22,632 nucleotides of DNA from Bacteroidales bacterium UBA1077 (lineage in GTDB: Bacteria; Bacteroidota; Bacteroidia; Bacteroidales; UBA932), in NCBI GenBank assembly GCA_002314195.1, contig DCCQ01000092.1, forward strand, positions 1-22,632, written 5' to 3'. Each line of letters starts with the position of its first letter. The first letter of the stretch is position 1. This document shows, piece by piece, positions 6,195 through 15,225 of this stretch. Below the pieces are notes generated by a model, which saw only the letters and a program-made list of their open reading frames with translations, ran no database searches and was not told the origin of the DNA. Position numbers and translations under genes: made by a program.

Positions 6195-6929
6195 CTATAT
6201 GGTCAAGGCAAGGTCTATCACTTCATCGTTAAGGTTCTCCTTGCACTTCTCGTCCTTGCAGACGAAGACCCGCCCAGGGTATTTCTCGAATATAGTCCTG
6301 TTGTGGGTCACCATCACGATGGCCGTGCCATCTTCCTTGTTGATTCCGGTCAGCAGACGCAGGATTCCGTCGGCGGTCTCGTTGTCAAGGTTGCCGGTCG
6401 GCTCGTCGGCGATGATGAGCCTGGGCCTGTTCAGCAATGACCGTGCTATGGCTATTCTCTGCTGCTCGCCGCCGGAGAGCTGGTGAGGCATCTTGTGCGC
6501 CTTGTTCTCCATGCCGACATCGGCCAGAACCTCGATGATCCGCTTGTCGATCTCGTTCCGGTCCTTCCACCCGGTGGCCTTGAGCACGAACTCCAGATTG
6601 CTCTCTACGGTCCTGTCCATCAGAAGCTGGAAGTCTTGGAAGACAACGCCTATCTTGCGTCTCAGGTAAGGAATGTCCTTGTCCCTCAAAACGTTCAGTT
6701 TGAAGCCACAAACCTCGCCAGAACCCTTTTCAAGAGGGTTCTCGCCTATCATCGTGCGGATGATCGAAGTCTTTCCGGTCCCGACCTTGCCGACGATGTA
6801 GATGAAGTCTCCCGGGAAAATGTCCATGTCGAGCCCGTAGATCACGGTGCTTTCTCCGTTCACGATGTCCGCGTCCCGGAAAGAGACCAGCGGCTCGCTT
6901 TTTGATGATGATTGCGCGTTCATTTCCAT
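6195..6929 (-). CDS. ftsE: Cell division ATP-binding protein FtsE
   Basis: The ABC-type ATPase that partners FtsX at the septum to control peptidoglycan hydrolases. It has 244 residues. Walker A GKVGTGKT spans 47-54, the Q-loop Gln is near 98, signature LSGGEQQ spans 151-157, Walker B LIIADEP spans 171-177, and the H-loop His is 209. The Walker A start (GKVG rather than GxSG) and the long charged N-terminus resemble Bacteroidota FtsE. No ftsX is adjacent; the downstream neighbours are nth and the antiporter. ATGs lie at 6929 and 6923. A TATATTTG -7-like box ends only 7 bases before the first, so the leader would be almost absent and the second ATG is possible. It is divergent from the TPR gene. 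Confidence 0.9.
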   Translation of the reverse strand: MEMNAQSSSKSEPLVSFRDADIVNGESTVIYGLDMDIFPGDFIYIVGKVGTGKTSIIRTMIGENPLEKGSGEVCGFKLNVLRDKDIPYLRRKIGVVFQDFQLLMDRTVESNLEFVLKATGWKDRNEIDKRIIEVLADVGMENKAHKMPHQLSGGEQQRIAIARSLLNRPRLIIADEPTGNLDNETADGILRLLTGINKEDGTAIVMVTHNRTIFEKYPGRVFVCKDEKCKENLNDEVIDLALTI

Positions 6930-6936
6930 GTTAACG

Positions 6937-6944
6937 CAAATATA
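6937..6944 (-). promoter_or_regulatory. Possible ftsE -7 box
   Basis: The minus strand reads TATATTTG, an exact TAnnTTTG match, but no TTTG lies 19-21 bases upstream. If real, the message is leaderless or nearly so. Confidence 0.4.
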
Positions 6945-6962
6945 CTTTATTTTTCGGGTATA

Positions 6963-6996
6963 TTTAGGAAATATGTGTGTTATTTAAGTAAATTTG
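6963..6996 (+). promoter_or_regulatory. Possible promoter of the TPR-OMP pair
   Basis: TAAATTTG at 6989-6996 matches the Bacteroidota -7 consensus. The -33 position has only TTTA (6963-6966), with a 22-base spacer. Transcription would start near 7002, just before the ATG at 7014, which excludes the longer upstream open frame as the coding start. Confidence 0.5.
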
Positions 6997-7013
6997 TAAG
7001 ATATTTTTCATTG

Positions 7014-10000
7014 ATGAAAATGATGGGAAACAATATGAAAAGCAAACTTGCGGCGGTGATTCTGGCGGCACTGTCGATGGGAACCGGGACGGACTTGCCG
7101 GCGCAGGAGCCCGGGCCGGAACAGTATCGTCTCGCCACCGAACTCTACGTAAACGGAATGTTCGAGAGGGCGGGAAGCATATTCGGAGAAATCTACGCCG
7201 GAACGGGGAATGTGACTGCCGGAGGCTACGAGGCCCTTTGCGCTGTCAGGCTTCAGGAAGTCGGGAACGAGACATTGGCTGATGAATATGTCAGCGCGCA
7301 CCCGTATTCCATACTTGTGCCTCAGATTCATTTCTACAAGGCCTTGAACCTTTTTGACAGGCAGGACTTCAAGGCTGCGGCCGCCGAGTTTGACAAGGTG
7401 AGCGAGAAGGCGCTGCCTTCTGGCCTGATCCCCGAATTCGCGTTCAAGCAGGCATATTCCTGTTTCGAGCAAGGCGATCTGGCCAAGGCCAAGTCTTTGT
7501 TCGAGAAATCGGAGAAGAGGGTTCAGTCGGACTACACCGCTCCGTCGAGATATTCATTGGGCTACATCAATTATTCCGAGAAGAATTTCGACGAGGCTTT
7601 CGATTGGTTTGAAAAGGCCGCCGGGGACCCTCGTTTCACAGAGATGGCCAATTCCTACATGATTGAGTGCCGTTTCATGCGGAAGGACTATTCCTATGTG
7701 CTGAAGAATGGAGTGAAGGTCTATGAAAACGCCCCTAAGGAGCGCCAACGGCATCTTGCGAGGATCATCTCGGAATCATATCTTGCCAAGGGCGACACAG
7801 AGAAGGCCAAGGAATATTACGATGTCGCCCGCAGTGGGGAGAACGACATGGACCGCAACGACTATTTCTACGCCGGATCGCTTCTTTATGCCACGGGAGA
7901 CTACAAGGGGGCCATCGAAAACTACTCTCTGATGAGGAACAGGACCGATTCCATCGGACAGATAGCGAACTACAATCTGGCCTACAGCTACATAAAAACT
8001 GGCAACAAAGTGGCTGCTCTGGATGCTTTCAAGGACGCTTCGGTGCGGTCGTTCAACCCTGACATACAGGAGGATGCGCATTTCAACTATGCGAAGCTGT
8101 CGTTTGACTTGAACCACAATCCTTCTGTGTTCAATGAATATCTTTCCAAATATTCAGACAAGAAGAAAGGGGAGAGAATCTACAGTTATATGGCGTTGGC
8201 GTCACTCTACAGCCACGATTACGCCGGGGCCGTGGAGGCATATTCCAACATAGACATGCTGGATAATGACCAGAAGGCCAACTATATGAAGGCCAACTAC
8301 CTGCGTGCCGAACAGCTCGTGGAGACAGGCTCCTGGAGGGATGCGGTTCCTTTCTTGAGGGCTTCGTCGTTCTATTCGGACAGGCGGTCCCCGTTCTCCC
8401 AACTTTCAAGGTATTGGCTCGGCGAGTCCTACTACCGCAGCGACCAGTTCGACAAGGCTCTGGAGACGTTCAAGGATTTGTACAACAACTCAGCCCTTGA
8501 AGGAAAGACGGAAGGGCGGCTTATTCCTTATGATCTGGCTTACTGTTACTTCCGTCTTGGCGACTATGCCAGCGCCGCCAAGTGGTTTGATGAATATCTC
8601 CAAGGCCGTGATCTGACGGAGGGTGAGGACGCTGCCGTCCGCCGCGCGGACTGCGATTTCATCCGCAAGGACTACAAGGCCGCGGTCACTGAATATGAGA
8701 ACGCTCTTAAACGTTTCCCGTACAAGAGCAACCTTTACCCGAACTACCGTGCCGGAATCGCCTACGGGCTTATGGGGGATATGAACGCCAAAATCGGCGC
8801 TCTTACCAAGGCTCTGAACGCCAGTCCGTCAGTGGAGTATTACTCTGACGCAATGTTCGAGCTCGGAAGAGCCTACGTTGCCGCCGGCAGGAACGATGAC
8901 GCGGTTTCCGCATTCACGAAACTCCGCTCTTCCACTAAAGACAAGACCATTGTCGCCCGCTCCCTGATCGAACTTGGAATGATTTCAAGGAATATGTCCG
9001 AGTACGACCAGTCCCTTGGCTACTACAAGCAGGTTATCACCGAGATGCCAGGCACTGAATATGCCCAGGACGCCCTTCTGGCCATAGAGTCGATCTACCA
9101 GTCGCAGGGACGCGCGGATGAATATATTGATTTCGCCGATAAGGCCGGGGTGATCAAGGACAAGTCTGACAGCGAGAAGGAGACGATGTACTTCAACGCC
9201 GCCGAGCAGGTTTTCCTTACTGAGAACTACGGTAAGGCTTTGACCTCGTTCCAGACTTATCTTGAGCGCTATCCGTCGGGGCTGAAAGTTCCGGAGGCTG
9301 AATTTTATATTGCTGAATGTTACAGAAACACGGGCAAGAAAGAGCAGGCTTGTGACTGGTACCGGAAGTCGATAGAGAAAGGTGAAGGATCGGCGTTCGT
9401 AGAGACGGCCATTCTGAACTTCTCAAGGCTGTCCTACGACCTTCAACGCTACAAGGATGCGTTCGGAGGCTATTCGTCCCTGCTTGAAGATGCAAAGATC
9501 GAGAACAACAGGCATACGGCCAGGGTCGGCATGATGCGTTCGGCATACAAGGCCGGAGACTGGGCTTCGGCACAGTCCTGCGCAGACAAGGTGAAGTCTG
9601 ACGGAAAGAGCACTGCCGCAGAGATCCGTGAGGCGGACTATTTCAAGGCAAAGTCGCTTCTCTCGATGAACGAGCGTGAGGCCGCGTTCGAGATATTCGC
9701 AAGCCTGAGTTCGGTTCCGTCCACCGCCGAGGGAGCCGAGGCAACATATATGATCATTCAGGATGCCTGCGATCAGGGTAAGTATGACATCGTCGAGAAG
9801 AAAGTCTATGCGTTCGCCCAGAAGGCCGGTGACCAAAGCTACTGGCTCGCGAAAGCGTTCATCACTCTTGGAGATTCGTTCGCCGAGCAGGATAACCTCG
9901 CTCAGGCAAAGGCCACGTTTGAGAGTGTCCAGAACGGCTACAAGCCTGCCCAGGGTACGTCAGATGATGTGCTGGACAATGTCAGGATGCGTCTTGAGAA

Positions 10001-10019
10001 ACTTAAAACCATGATGTAG
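7014..10019 (+). CDS. Exported tetratricopeptide-repeat protein
   Basis: A protein of about 1001 residues built almost entirely of TPR-like helical pairs, with recurring Ala/Gly/Tyr patterns such as AYSCFEQGDLAKAKSLFEK and AYCYFRLGDYASAAKWF. Repeats run from about residue 40 to the C-terminus; I estimate well over fifteen. The N-terminus has a basic start, a hydrophobic core (LAAVILAALSMG) and an Ala-Gln site near residue 31, so it should be exported to the periplasm or outer membrane. The open frame continues upstream into ftsE, but the signal peptide and -7 box place the start at 7014; ATGs at 7020, 7023 and 7035 are alternatives. Its TAG stop overlaps the GTG of the next frame, so it is probably coupled to the outer-membrane protein. 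TPR solenoids scaffold protein complexes; the partner is unknown. I do not assign it to PorW/SprE. Confidence 0.85.
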   Translation: MKMMGNNMKSKLAAVILAALSMGTGTDLPAQEPGPEQYRLATELYVNGMFERAGSIFGEIYAGTGNVTAGGYEALCAVRLQEVGNETLADEYVSAHPYSILVPQIHFYKALNLFDRQDFKAAAAEFDKVSEKALPSGLIPEFAFKQAYSCFEQGDLAKAKSLFEKSEKRVQSDYTAPSRYSLGYINYSEKNFDEAFDWFEKAAGDPRFTEMANSYMIECRFMRKDYSYVLKNGVKVYENAPKERQRHLARIISESYLAKGDTEKAKEYYDVARSGENDMDRNDYFYAGSLLYATGDYKGAIENYSLMRNRTDSIGQIANYNLAYSYIKTGNKVAALDAFKDASVRSFNPDIQEDAHFNYAKLSFDLNHNPSVFNEYLSKYSDKKKGERIYSYMALASLYSHDYAGAVEAYSNIDMLDNDQKANYMKANYLRAEQLVETGSWRDAVPFLRASSFYSDRRSPFSQLSRYWLGESYYRSDQFDKALETFKDLYNNSALEGKTEGRLIPYDLAYCYFRLGDYASAAKWFDEYLQGRDLTEGEDAAVRRADCDFIRKDYKAAVTEYENALKRFPYKSNLYPNYRAGIAYGLMGDMNAKIGALTKALNASPSVEYYSDAMFELGRAYVAAGRNDDAVSAFTKLRSSTKDKTIVARSLIELGMISRNMSEYDQSLGYYKQVITEMPGTEYAQDALLAIESIYQSQGRADEYIDFADKAGVIKDKSDSEKETMYFNAAEQVFLTENYGKALTSFQTYLERYPSGLKVPEAEFYIAECYRNTGKKEQACDWYRKSIEKGEGSAFVETAILNFSRLSYDLQRYKDAFGGYSSLLEDAKIENNRHTARVGMMRSAYKAGDWASAQSCADKVKSDGKSTAAEIREADYFKAKSLLSMNEREAAFEIFASLSSVPSTAEGAEATYMIIQDACDQGKYDIVEKKVYAFAQKAGDQSYWLAKAFITLGDSFAEQDNLAQAKATFESVQNGYKPAQGTSDDVLDNVRMRLEKLKTMM

Positions 10020-10024
10020 TGGAA

Positions 10025-11794
10025 ATGAATATGAGAAGGATATATCTGGTTTCCGCGGCGATGCTGATGACAGCCGCGGCCTCATTCGGACAGAATTTCA
10101 ATCCGACCGTTGAGGTCACCAACACTTATCAGGGCAACGCCTCTGAGGTTCACAAGCCTTTGATGGAGATGAATGTGCCGGACTCGCTTCTTCGCTTCGA
10201 TCTGGATTTTGATTACGAGGTTTTTGAGAAGCCGTATCAGGGTGCCTACAGTTTCAAGCCTTATATGTTGAATATGAGGCCCGCCAAGGATGCCTGGAGA
10301 GGCAGGAAACTTTATCTCAAGGCCGGCGCTGGCTACACTCTTCACCCTCAGTTGGATTTCGCGTACAGTCCGGAACTGAAAGGCCCGTTCCAGATGAGCT
10401 TGTATGCAAGCCATAGGTCTTATTTCGGCAATTATCACGGGCTCAGGCCTGAAGGGAGCGACGGACTTTACCGCTTGAAAAAGTCGGGAGGAAAATTCGG
10501 TGGCTATGACGCTTTGACTTCGGCCGGCTTTGACGCCCGTTACAACTGGGACAAGACCATTTTGTCTTTCGGTGTCGGTTACTACGGTCTCGCCGCGAAA
10601 GACACCGCCATGTCCCGCTCCTATAATGCCTTTGATTTCAACGCCAGAGTGCGTTCGAACAATGATTCCGAGTCGTATTTCCTTTATGACATAGGATTGA
10701 GAGGCCGAATCGCGAATGATGGATTGGATTACAAGTCATTCCCTGCTCCAGTTGGCCTGATGCCGGATAAGCAGAATGAGTCGTGGCTCGCTTTGAATGG
10801 TCTAGCCGGTCCTGTGAGGAGCGGAGGCACGGGAGTCTTGGTCGGATTTGAGGCTGAGACCGTCTCCTATAGCAAGTTCTATGACGGAAACATCGGGCGT
10901 TTCGCCCTGATTCCAAGCTACAGGCTGAAATCAGGACGCTGGGACCTGAATCTGGGAGTCAAACTTGAACTTGTGTTCAGAAATGACGCTGACACACTCT
11001 CCTTCGGCAAGATGGGTGGAGGGAAAGGACAGATTGTCTATCCTGAAGCACATGTAAGCTTCGCGGCCAGTAACAGTGTGGTTCTCTATGCCGACGCCAC
11101 CGGCGGAAACCGTCTGAACACATATTCATCGCAGATTTCAGAAAATCATCATCTGAATCCTTCGTTTCTGCCTAAGTACGAGTTGATGACCCCTTTGACG
11201 GACAACACAGTGGAGAAGGTGAACGCCCGAATCGGAGTCAGAGGCAGCGCCGCGTCCTCGTTTCAGTTTGACGTGAACGGGGGAGTCGGCCTTTTGGGCA
11301 ACGCGTTGATGGAGTCCGGCTTTTTCAACGCTGACGGGACCCTCATCCCATCTTTGGAATATTCGGACATGAATCTCATCTACGCAAATGTCTTGCTGGG
11401 CTGGAAGTCGAATCGTGTGAATGTTGACGCCGATCTCCGCTACAGAGGCGTGTCTTTCCCGGACAACGATGCCAAGAATCTTGGTTTCACGCTTCCTAAG
11501 TACTGCGGTGTGTTGAGAGCGACGTATGACATCAGTTCCCGCCTTTATGCCGGGGTGGCCGTTGAGGCTTCGTCGTGGCGTGAAGGTAAGTGCGCTTCCG
11601 CCGCTTCCGAGAAATTGGCCAAGGTGCGCGTGCCGGGTTATGTGGATCTAGGTGTGAACTGCGGCTATAAGTTCAACAGGAAGATGGAACTCTGGCTTGA
11701 ATCAGGCAACCTGCTTTGCCAGACAGTACAAAGGAATCCGTTCTATGCGCAGAAAGGGCTTTGGGTCACTGCCGGAGTCACGCTGAATCTTTAG
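10025..11794 (+). CDS. Outer-membrane beta-barrel protein
   Basis: A protein of 589 residues with a signal peptide (RRIYLVSAAMLMTAAASFG then QNF). Throughout the mature part there are alternating aromatic/polar strands separated by turns, for example KLYLKAGAGYTL, FQMSLYASHRSYFG and TILSFGVGYYGL, and a final strand LWVTAGVTLNL. This is the pattern of an outer-membrane barrel. I see no plug domain or TonB box, although relatives are often labelled TonB-dependent receptors. The frame opens with GTG at 10019, overlapping the TPR stop; ATGs at 10025 and 10031 both precede the signal peptide and I chose 10025. It is paired with the TPR gene, suggesting one envelope complex. Substrate and role are not visible. 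Confidence 0.75.
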   Translation: MNMRRIYLVSAAMLMTAAASFGQNFNPTVEVTNTYQGNASEVHKPLMEMNVPDSLLRFDLDFDYEVFEKPYQGAYSFKPYMLNMRPAKDAWRGRKLYLKAGAGYTLHPQLDFAYSPELKGPFQMSLYASHRSYFGNYHGLRPEGSDGLYRLKKSGGKFGGYDALTSAGFDARYNWDKTILSFGVGYYGLAAKDTAMSRSYNAFDFNARVRSNNDSESYFLYDIGLRGRIANDGLDYKSFPAPVGLMPDKQNESWLALNGLAGPVRSGGTGVLVGFEAETVSYSKFYDGNIGRFALIPSYRLKSGRWDLNLGVKLELVFRNDADTLSFGKMGGGKGQIVYPEAHVSFAASNSVVLYADATGGNRLNTYSSQISENHHLNPSFLPKYELMTPLTDNTVEKVNARIGVRGSAASSFQFDVNGGVGLLGNALMESGFFNADGTLIPSLEYSDMNLIYANVLLGWKSNRVNVDADLRYRGVSFPDNDAKNLGFTLPKYCGVLRATYDISSRLYAGVAVEASSWREGKCASAASEKLAKVRVPGYVDLGVNCGYKFNRKMELWLESGNLLCQTVQRNPFYAQKGLWVTAGVTLNL

Positions 11795-11819
11795 TTTCGT
11801 ATCGGGTGTTCAAAAAACT

Positions 11820-11851
11820 TTTGGCCACCCTCTCAATTTTTATTAAATTTG
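11820..11851 (+). promoter_or_regulatory. gyrB promoter
   Basis: TTTG at 11820-11823, a 20-base spacer, then TAAATTTG at 11844-11851: an exact Bacteroidota -33/-7 promoter. Transcription should start near 11856, giving a leader of about 46 bases before the gyrB ATG. It is the only strong promoter seen ahead of the seven-gene run to clpX. Confidence 0.8.
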
Positions 11852-11893
11852 TCTGTTTTATGGGCTGACCATATACACTTGATAAAAACAGAC
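11851..11893 (+). promoter_or_regulatory. Inverted repeat spanning the gyrB start site and leader
   Basis: GTCTGTTTT (11851-11859) is perfectly complementary to AAAACAGAC (11885-11893), with a 25-base spacer. The left arm begins at the last base of the -7 box and covers the predicted start site; the right arm ends 8 bases before the ATG. It could be an operator or a leader hairpin. Confidence 0.4.
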
Positions 11894-11901
11894 AACAGAA
11901 T

Positions 11902-13911
11902 ATGATTGAGAACGAAGAGATGAAGAAAGCGGAAGAGCAGTATTCCGCAAGCAGTATTCAGGTGCTGGAAGGACTGGAGGCTGTCAGAAAAAGACCTTCG
12001 ATGTACATAGGCGACATCGGCGAGAGGGGACTCCATCATCTGGTCTATGAGGTGGTTGACAACGGTATCGATGAGGCCATGGCCGGTTATTGTACCGAGA
12101 TCAGCGTGACCATCCTTCCTGACAATTCCATAAGGGTGACTGACAACGGACGAGGAATCCCTACCGGAATGCATCCGAAAGAGCATCGCTCGGCCTTGGA
12201 GGTCGTGATGACGGTCCTTCACGCCGGCGGTAAGTTCAACAAGGACAGCTACAAGGTGTCCGGAGGTCTCCATGGAGTCGGCGTTTCCTGTGTGAACGCC
12301 CTTTCCGACAGCCTGATCGCTGAGGTTCACCGTGAGGGACATGTTTTCGTGCAGAAATATTCAAAGGGCAAGCCGCTTGGACCGGTGGAGATCGTGGGGG
12401 ACTGCAACGACACAGGAACCATCATCACCTTCCACCCGGATCCTACCATATTCACTCAGACCAATGTCTACAAGTATGACACGCTCGCCGCAAGGATGCG
12501 TGAGCTTGCCTACCTGAACAAGGGCATCAAGATCTCCATCACCGACGAGAGGGAACTGGTCGATGAATATGTCACCGATGAGAACGGCAACTCAAAGCCG
12601 ACCGGAAAGCAGCTTTACCGCAACGATGTCTTCTACTCAAAGGAAGGCCTCAAGGAGTTCATTGAATATCTTGACGCGGGCGCCATGCAGCTCATTCCCG
12701 AGCCGATCTGCGTGCAGAGCGACAAGGTGATTCCGATCGACATCGCCCTCTCGTACAATAACGGATTCTCCGAGAAGATATATTCATACGTCAACAACAT
12801 CAACACCATTGAGGGTGGTACCCACCTTCAGGGCTTCAAGATGGGGCTTTCACGTTCGCTGAAGAACTATGCCGAGAAAAACAATCTTCTCGCCAAGTTC
12901 AAGGGCGATCTGGCTCCTGAGGACTTCCGTGAGGGTTTGACGGCTGTGGTTTCGGTTAAGGTGGCCGAGCCTCAGTTCGAGGGACAGACCAAGACCAAAC
13001 TTGGAAACCCTGAGGCTACCTCAGCCGTGTCGCAGGCAACTTCAGCCGCCATGGACCAGTATCTTGAGGAGCATCCTAAGGAGGGCAAGCTGATCATCGA
13101 GAAGATTGTGTTGGCCGCCACCGCCAGAAGCGCCGCCCGCAAGGCCCGTGAGATGGTGCAGAGAAAGACAGCCATGACCGGAGCCGGAATGCCTGGAAAG
13201 TTGGCTGACTGCTCCGAGAGGAATCCGGAGAAATGCGAACTCTTCCTTGTCGAGGGAGATTCCGCCGGCGGTACCGCAAAGCAGGGACGTGACAGAAGAA
13301 TCCAGGCCATCCTTCCGTTGAGAGGTAAGATCCTGAATGTCGAGAAGGCCGCAGGTGACCGCGCTTTCGACAGCGAGGAGATCCGCAACATCTACACAGC
13401 ACTCGGCGTTACGGTGGCTCAGGAGGACGAGAACGGAGAGAAGAAGATGGACCTCAGCAAGCTTCGCTACCACAAGGTCATCATCATGACCGATGCCGAT
13501 GTCGACGGAAGCCACATCGCGTGTCTGATCCTGACATTCTTCTTCCGCTATATGTTTGACCTCATAAAGAACGGCTATGTCTATCTCGCCACACCTCCGC
13601 TTTATCTTGTGAAGAAGGGCAAGGAAGAGGTTTACTGCTGGACTGACGAACAGCGGTTCGAGGCTACGGCACGTCTTGGGAAAGGCTCAGACAAGGGCGT
13701 GACTGTGCAGCGGTACAAAGGTCTTGGTGAGATGAGTGACGAGCAGCTTTGGGACACTACCATGGATCCGGGCAAGAGACGCCTGCGCAAGATCACCATC
13801 GACAACGCCGCAGAGGCCGAGAGGACATTCTCGATGCTTATGGGTGACGATGTCCCTCCAAGAAGACAATTCATCGAGGAGAACGCCCATTACGCCAACA
13901 TTGACGCATAA
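11902..13911 (+). CDS. gyrB: DNA gyrase subunit B
   Basis: The ATPase subunit of gyrase, which with GyrA introduces negative supercoils. Its 669 residues are slightly above the usual length. The GHKL ATPase domain opens with the family motif LEGLEAVRKRPSMYIG (residues 24-39), followed by the VVDNGIDEA, DNGRGIP and GGLHGVG motifs. A transducer domain follows. The TOPRIM domain has VEGDSAGG near residue 450 and DADVDGSHI near 530, the metal-binding acidic residues. The C-terminal PRRQFIEENA motif is intact. The overall sequence and context favour GyrB over ParE. The ATG at 11902 follows a consensus promoter. The next gene starts 25 bases after the stop. Confidence 0.96.
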   Translation: MIENEEMKKAEEQYSASSIQVLEGLEAVRKRPSMYIGDIGERGLHHLVYEVVDNGIDEAMAGYCTEISVTILPDNSIRVTDNGRGIPTGMHPKEHRSALEVVMTVLHAGGKFNKDSYKVSGGLHGVGVSCVNALSDSLIAEVHREGHVFVQKYSKGKPLGPVEIVGDCNDTGTIITFHPDPTIFTQTNVYKYDTLAARMRELAYLNKGIKISITDERELVDEYVTDENGNSKPTGKQLYRNDVFYSKEGLKEFIEYLDAGAMQLIPEPICVQSDKVIPIDIALSYNNGFSEKIYSYVNNINTIEGGTHLQGFKMGLSRSLKNYAEKNNLLAKFKGDLAPEDFREGLTAVVSVKVAEPQFEGQTKTKLGNPEATSAVSQATSAAMDQYLEEHPKEGKLIIEKIVLAATARSAARKAREMVQRKTAMTGAGMPGKLADCSERNPEKCELFLVEGDSAGGTAKQGRDRRIQAILPLRGKILNVEKAAGDRAFDSEEIRNIYTALGVTVAQEDENGEKKMDLSKLRYHKVIIMTDADVDGSHIACLILTFFFRYMFDLIKNGYVYLATPPLYLVKKGKEEVYCWTDEQRFEATARLGKGSDKGVTVQRYKGLGEMSDEQLWDTTMDPGKRRLRKITIDNAAEAERTFSMLMGDDVPPRRQFIEENAHYANIDA

Positions 13912-13936
13912 GCAAATAATTAAAAAACAATACAAG

Positions 13937-15202
13937 ATGCTTGACATTTTTGACAGAATCGAAAGGGACTCAGGCGGCCCTATCGGACAATACTTCAACC
14001 AGGGATTCGGTTACTATATGTACCCGAAACTTGAGGGTGAGCTTGGCCCTCACATGACCTTCAACGGTAAAGAGGTGCTGAACTGGAGTCTCAATAACTA
14101 CCTCGGTCTCGCAAACCATCCTGAGGTGCGCAAGGCGGACGCTGAAGGTGCGGCTAAATGGGGATTGGCCTATCCGATGGGAAGCCGTATGCTTTCCGGC
14201 CACACTGCCCTTCACGAGAAACTTGAGAAGATGTTCGCTGATTTCGAGAAGAAAGAGGACGCTTTCCTCTTCAACTTCGGCTATCAGGGAATCGTTTCGG
14301 CCATCGACTGCCTTACCGCACGCCACGACGTGATCGTTTATGACGCTGAGGCTCATGCGTGCCTGCTCGACGGAATCCGTCTCCACATCGGAAGCAAGTA
14401 CAAGTACCGTCACAACAATATCGTTGACTGTGAGAAGGTGCTTGCAAGGGCCTGCAAGGAGGCCGAGGAGAGCGGCGGAGGTGTGCTTCTCATCACCGAG
14501 GGTGTCTTCGGCATGACCGGTGCGATGGGGATTCTCGACAAGATCGTTGAGCTTAAGAAGAAATACAGTTTCCGCATATTCATTGATGACGCCCATGGTT
14601 TTGGCCTCCTTGGCGAGCACGGACGCGGAACCTCAGAGGAACTGCATTGCATGGACGGCATCGACCTTTATATCGGAGCGTTCGCCAAGTCAATGGCTTC
14701 GATCGGCGGCTTCATCGCCGGTCCAAGGAAGATCATCAACTACCTGCGTCTGAACATGCGCTCGCAGATGTATGCCAAGTCCCAGCCGATGGCTTTCGTG
14801 TACGGCAACATCAAGCGTCTTGAGATCATAATGTCTCCGGAAGGCGACGAGCTCCGCAAGAAGTGCTGGCATGTGACCCACACACTTCAGAAGGGGTTCA
14901 AGGAACTCGGGTTCGACATCGGCGAGGCCCAGGCCTGCGTGATTCCTATCCACATCGATGGCGGCGGCGTGGCACAGGCGACAAAGATCGCGATGGATCT
15001 TCGTGAGAATTACCGCATCTTCTGCTCTATGGTCATCTATCCTGTCATCCCTAAGGGAATGGTCATATTCAGAATCGTATGCACTGCCGCCCACACCGAT
15101 GAAGACATCGCGTACACCCTCAATGCTTTCAAGGAAATCAAGCAGAAACTTGATGCCGGAGCTTACGACGGTGATGACATCGCGGCGAAGACCATTATGT
15201 AA
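13937..15202 (+). CDS. Alpha-oxoamine synthase, serine palmitoyltransferase-like
   Basis: A PLP enzyme of 421 residues that joins an amino acid to an acyl thioester with loss of CO2. His140 (DAEAHACLLDG) should stack on the cofactor, Asp217 and His220 lie in FIDDAHGFG, and Lys251 (AFAKSMASIGGF) should form the internal aldimine. The C-terminal FRIVCTAAHTDED carries the carboxylate-binding Arg and the TAAHT motif. Candidates are serine palmitoyltransferase (sphingolipids) and cysteate acyltransferase (capnine-type sulfonolipids). BioF and 2-amino-3-ketobutyrate ligase seem less likely because an SDR reductase follows directly. The sequence resembles the flavobacterial-type branch, as I recall it, more than the Bacteroides BT_0870-type SPT. 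The frame is open upstream inside gyrB, but the ATG at 13937 lies in the gene gap and starts the conserved domain. Confidence 0.85.
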   Translation: MLDIFDRIERDSGGPIGQYFNQGFGYYMYPKLEGELGPHMTFNGKEVLNWSLNNYLGLANHPEVRKADAEGAAKWGLAYPMGSRMLSGHTALHEKLEKMFADFEKKEDAFLFNFGYQGIVSAIDCLTARHDVIVYDAEAHACLLDGIRLHIGSKYKYRHNNIVDCEKVLARACKEAEESGGGVLLITEGVFGMTGAMGILDKIVELKKKYSFRIFIDDAHGFGLLGEHGRGTSEELHCMDGIDLYIGAFAKSMASIGGFIAGPRKIINYLRLNMRSQMYAKSQPMAFVYGNIKRLEIIMSPEGDELRKKCWHVTHTLQKGFKELGFDIGEAQACVIPIHIDGGGVAQATKIAMDLRENYRIFCSMVIYPVIPKGMVIFRIVCTAAHTDEDIAYTLNAFKEIKQKLDAGAYDGDDIAAKTIM

Positions 15203-15225
15203 TTAATTGCAGATTAGTGGCTTGT

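Noticed and set aside
6912..7013. Longer N-terminus for the TPR protein
   Set aside because: It overlaps the ftsE start and the putative promoter, and would bury the signal peptide.
13736..13936. Longer N-terminus for the alpha-oxoamine synthase
   Set aside because: The extension lies inside gyrB in another frame, is Arg/Thr/Pro rich and unlike the family; the ATG at 13937 starts the conserved domain.
13937..15202. Glycine C-acetyltransferase (kbl) or bioF
   Set aside because: The shared fold cannot exclude them outright, but no tdh or biotin genes are adjacent and an SDR suited to a 3-keto lipid product follows directly.
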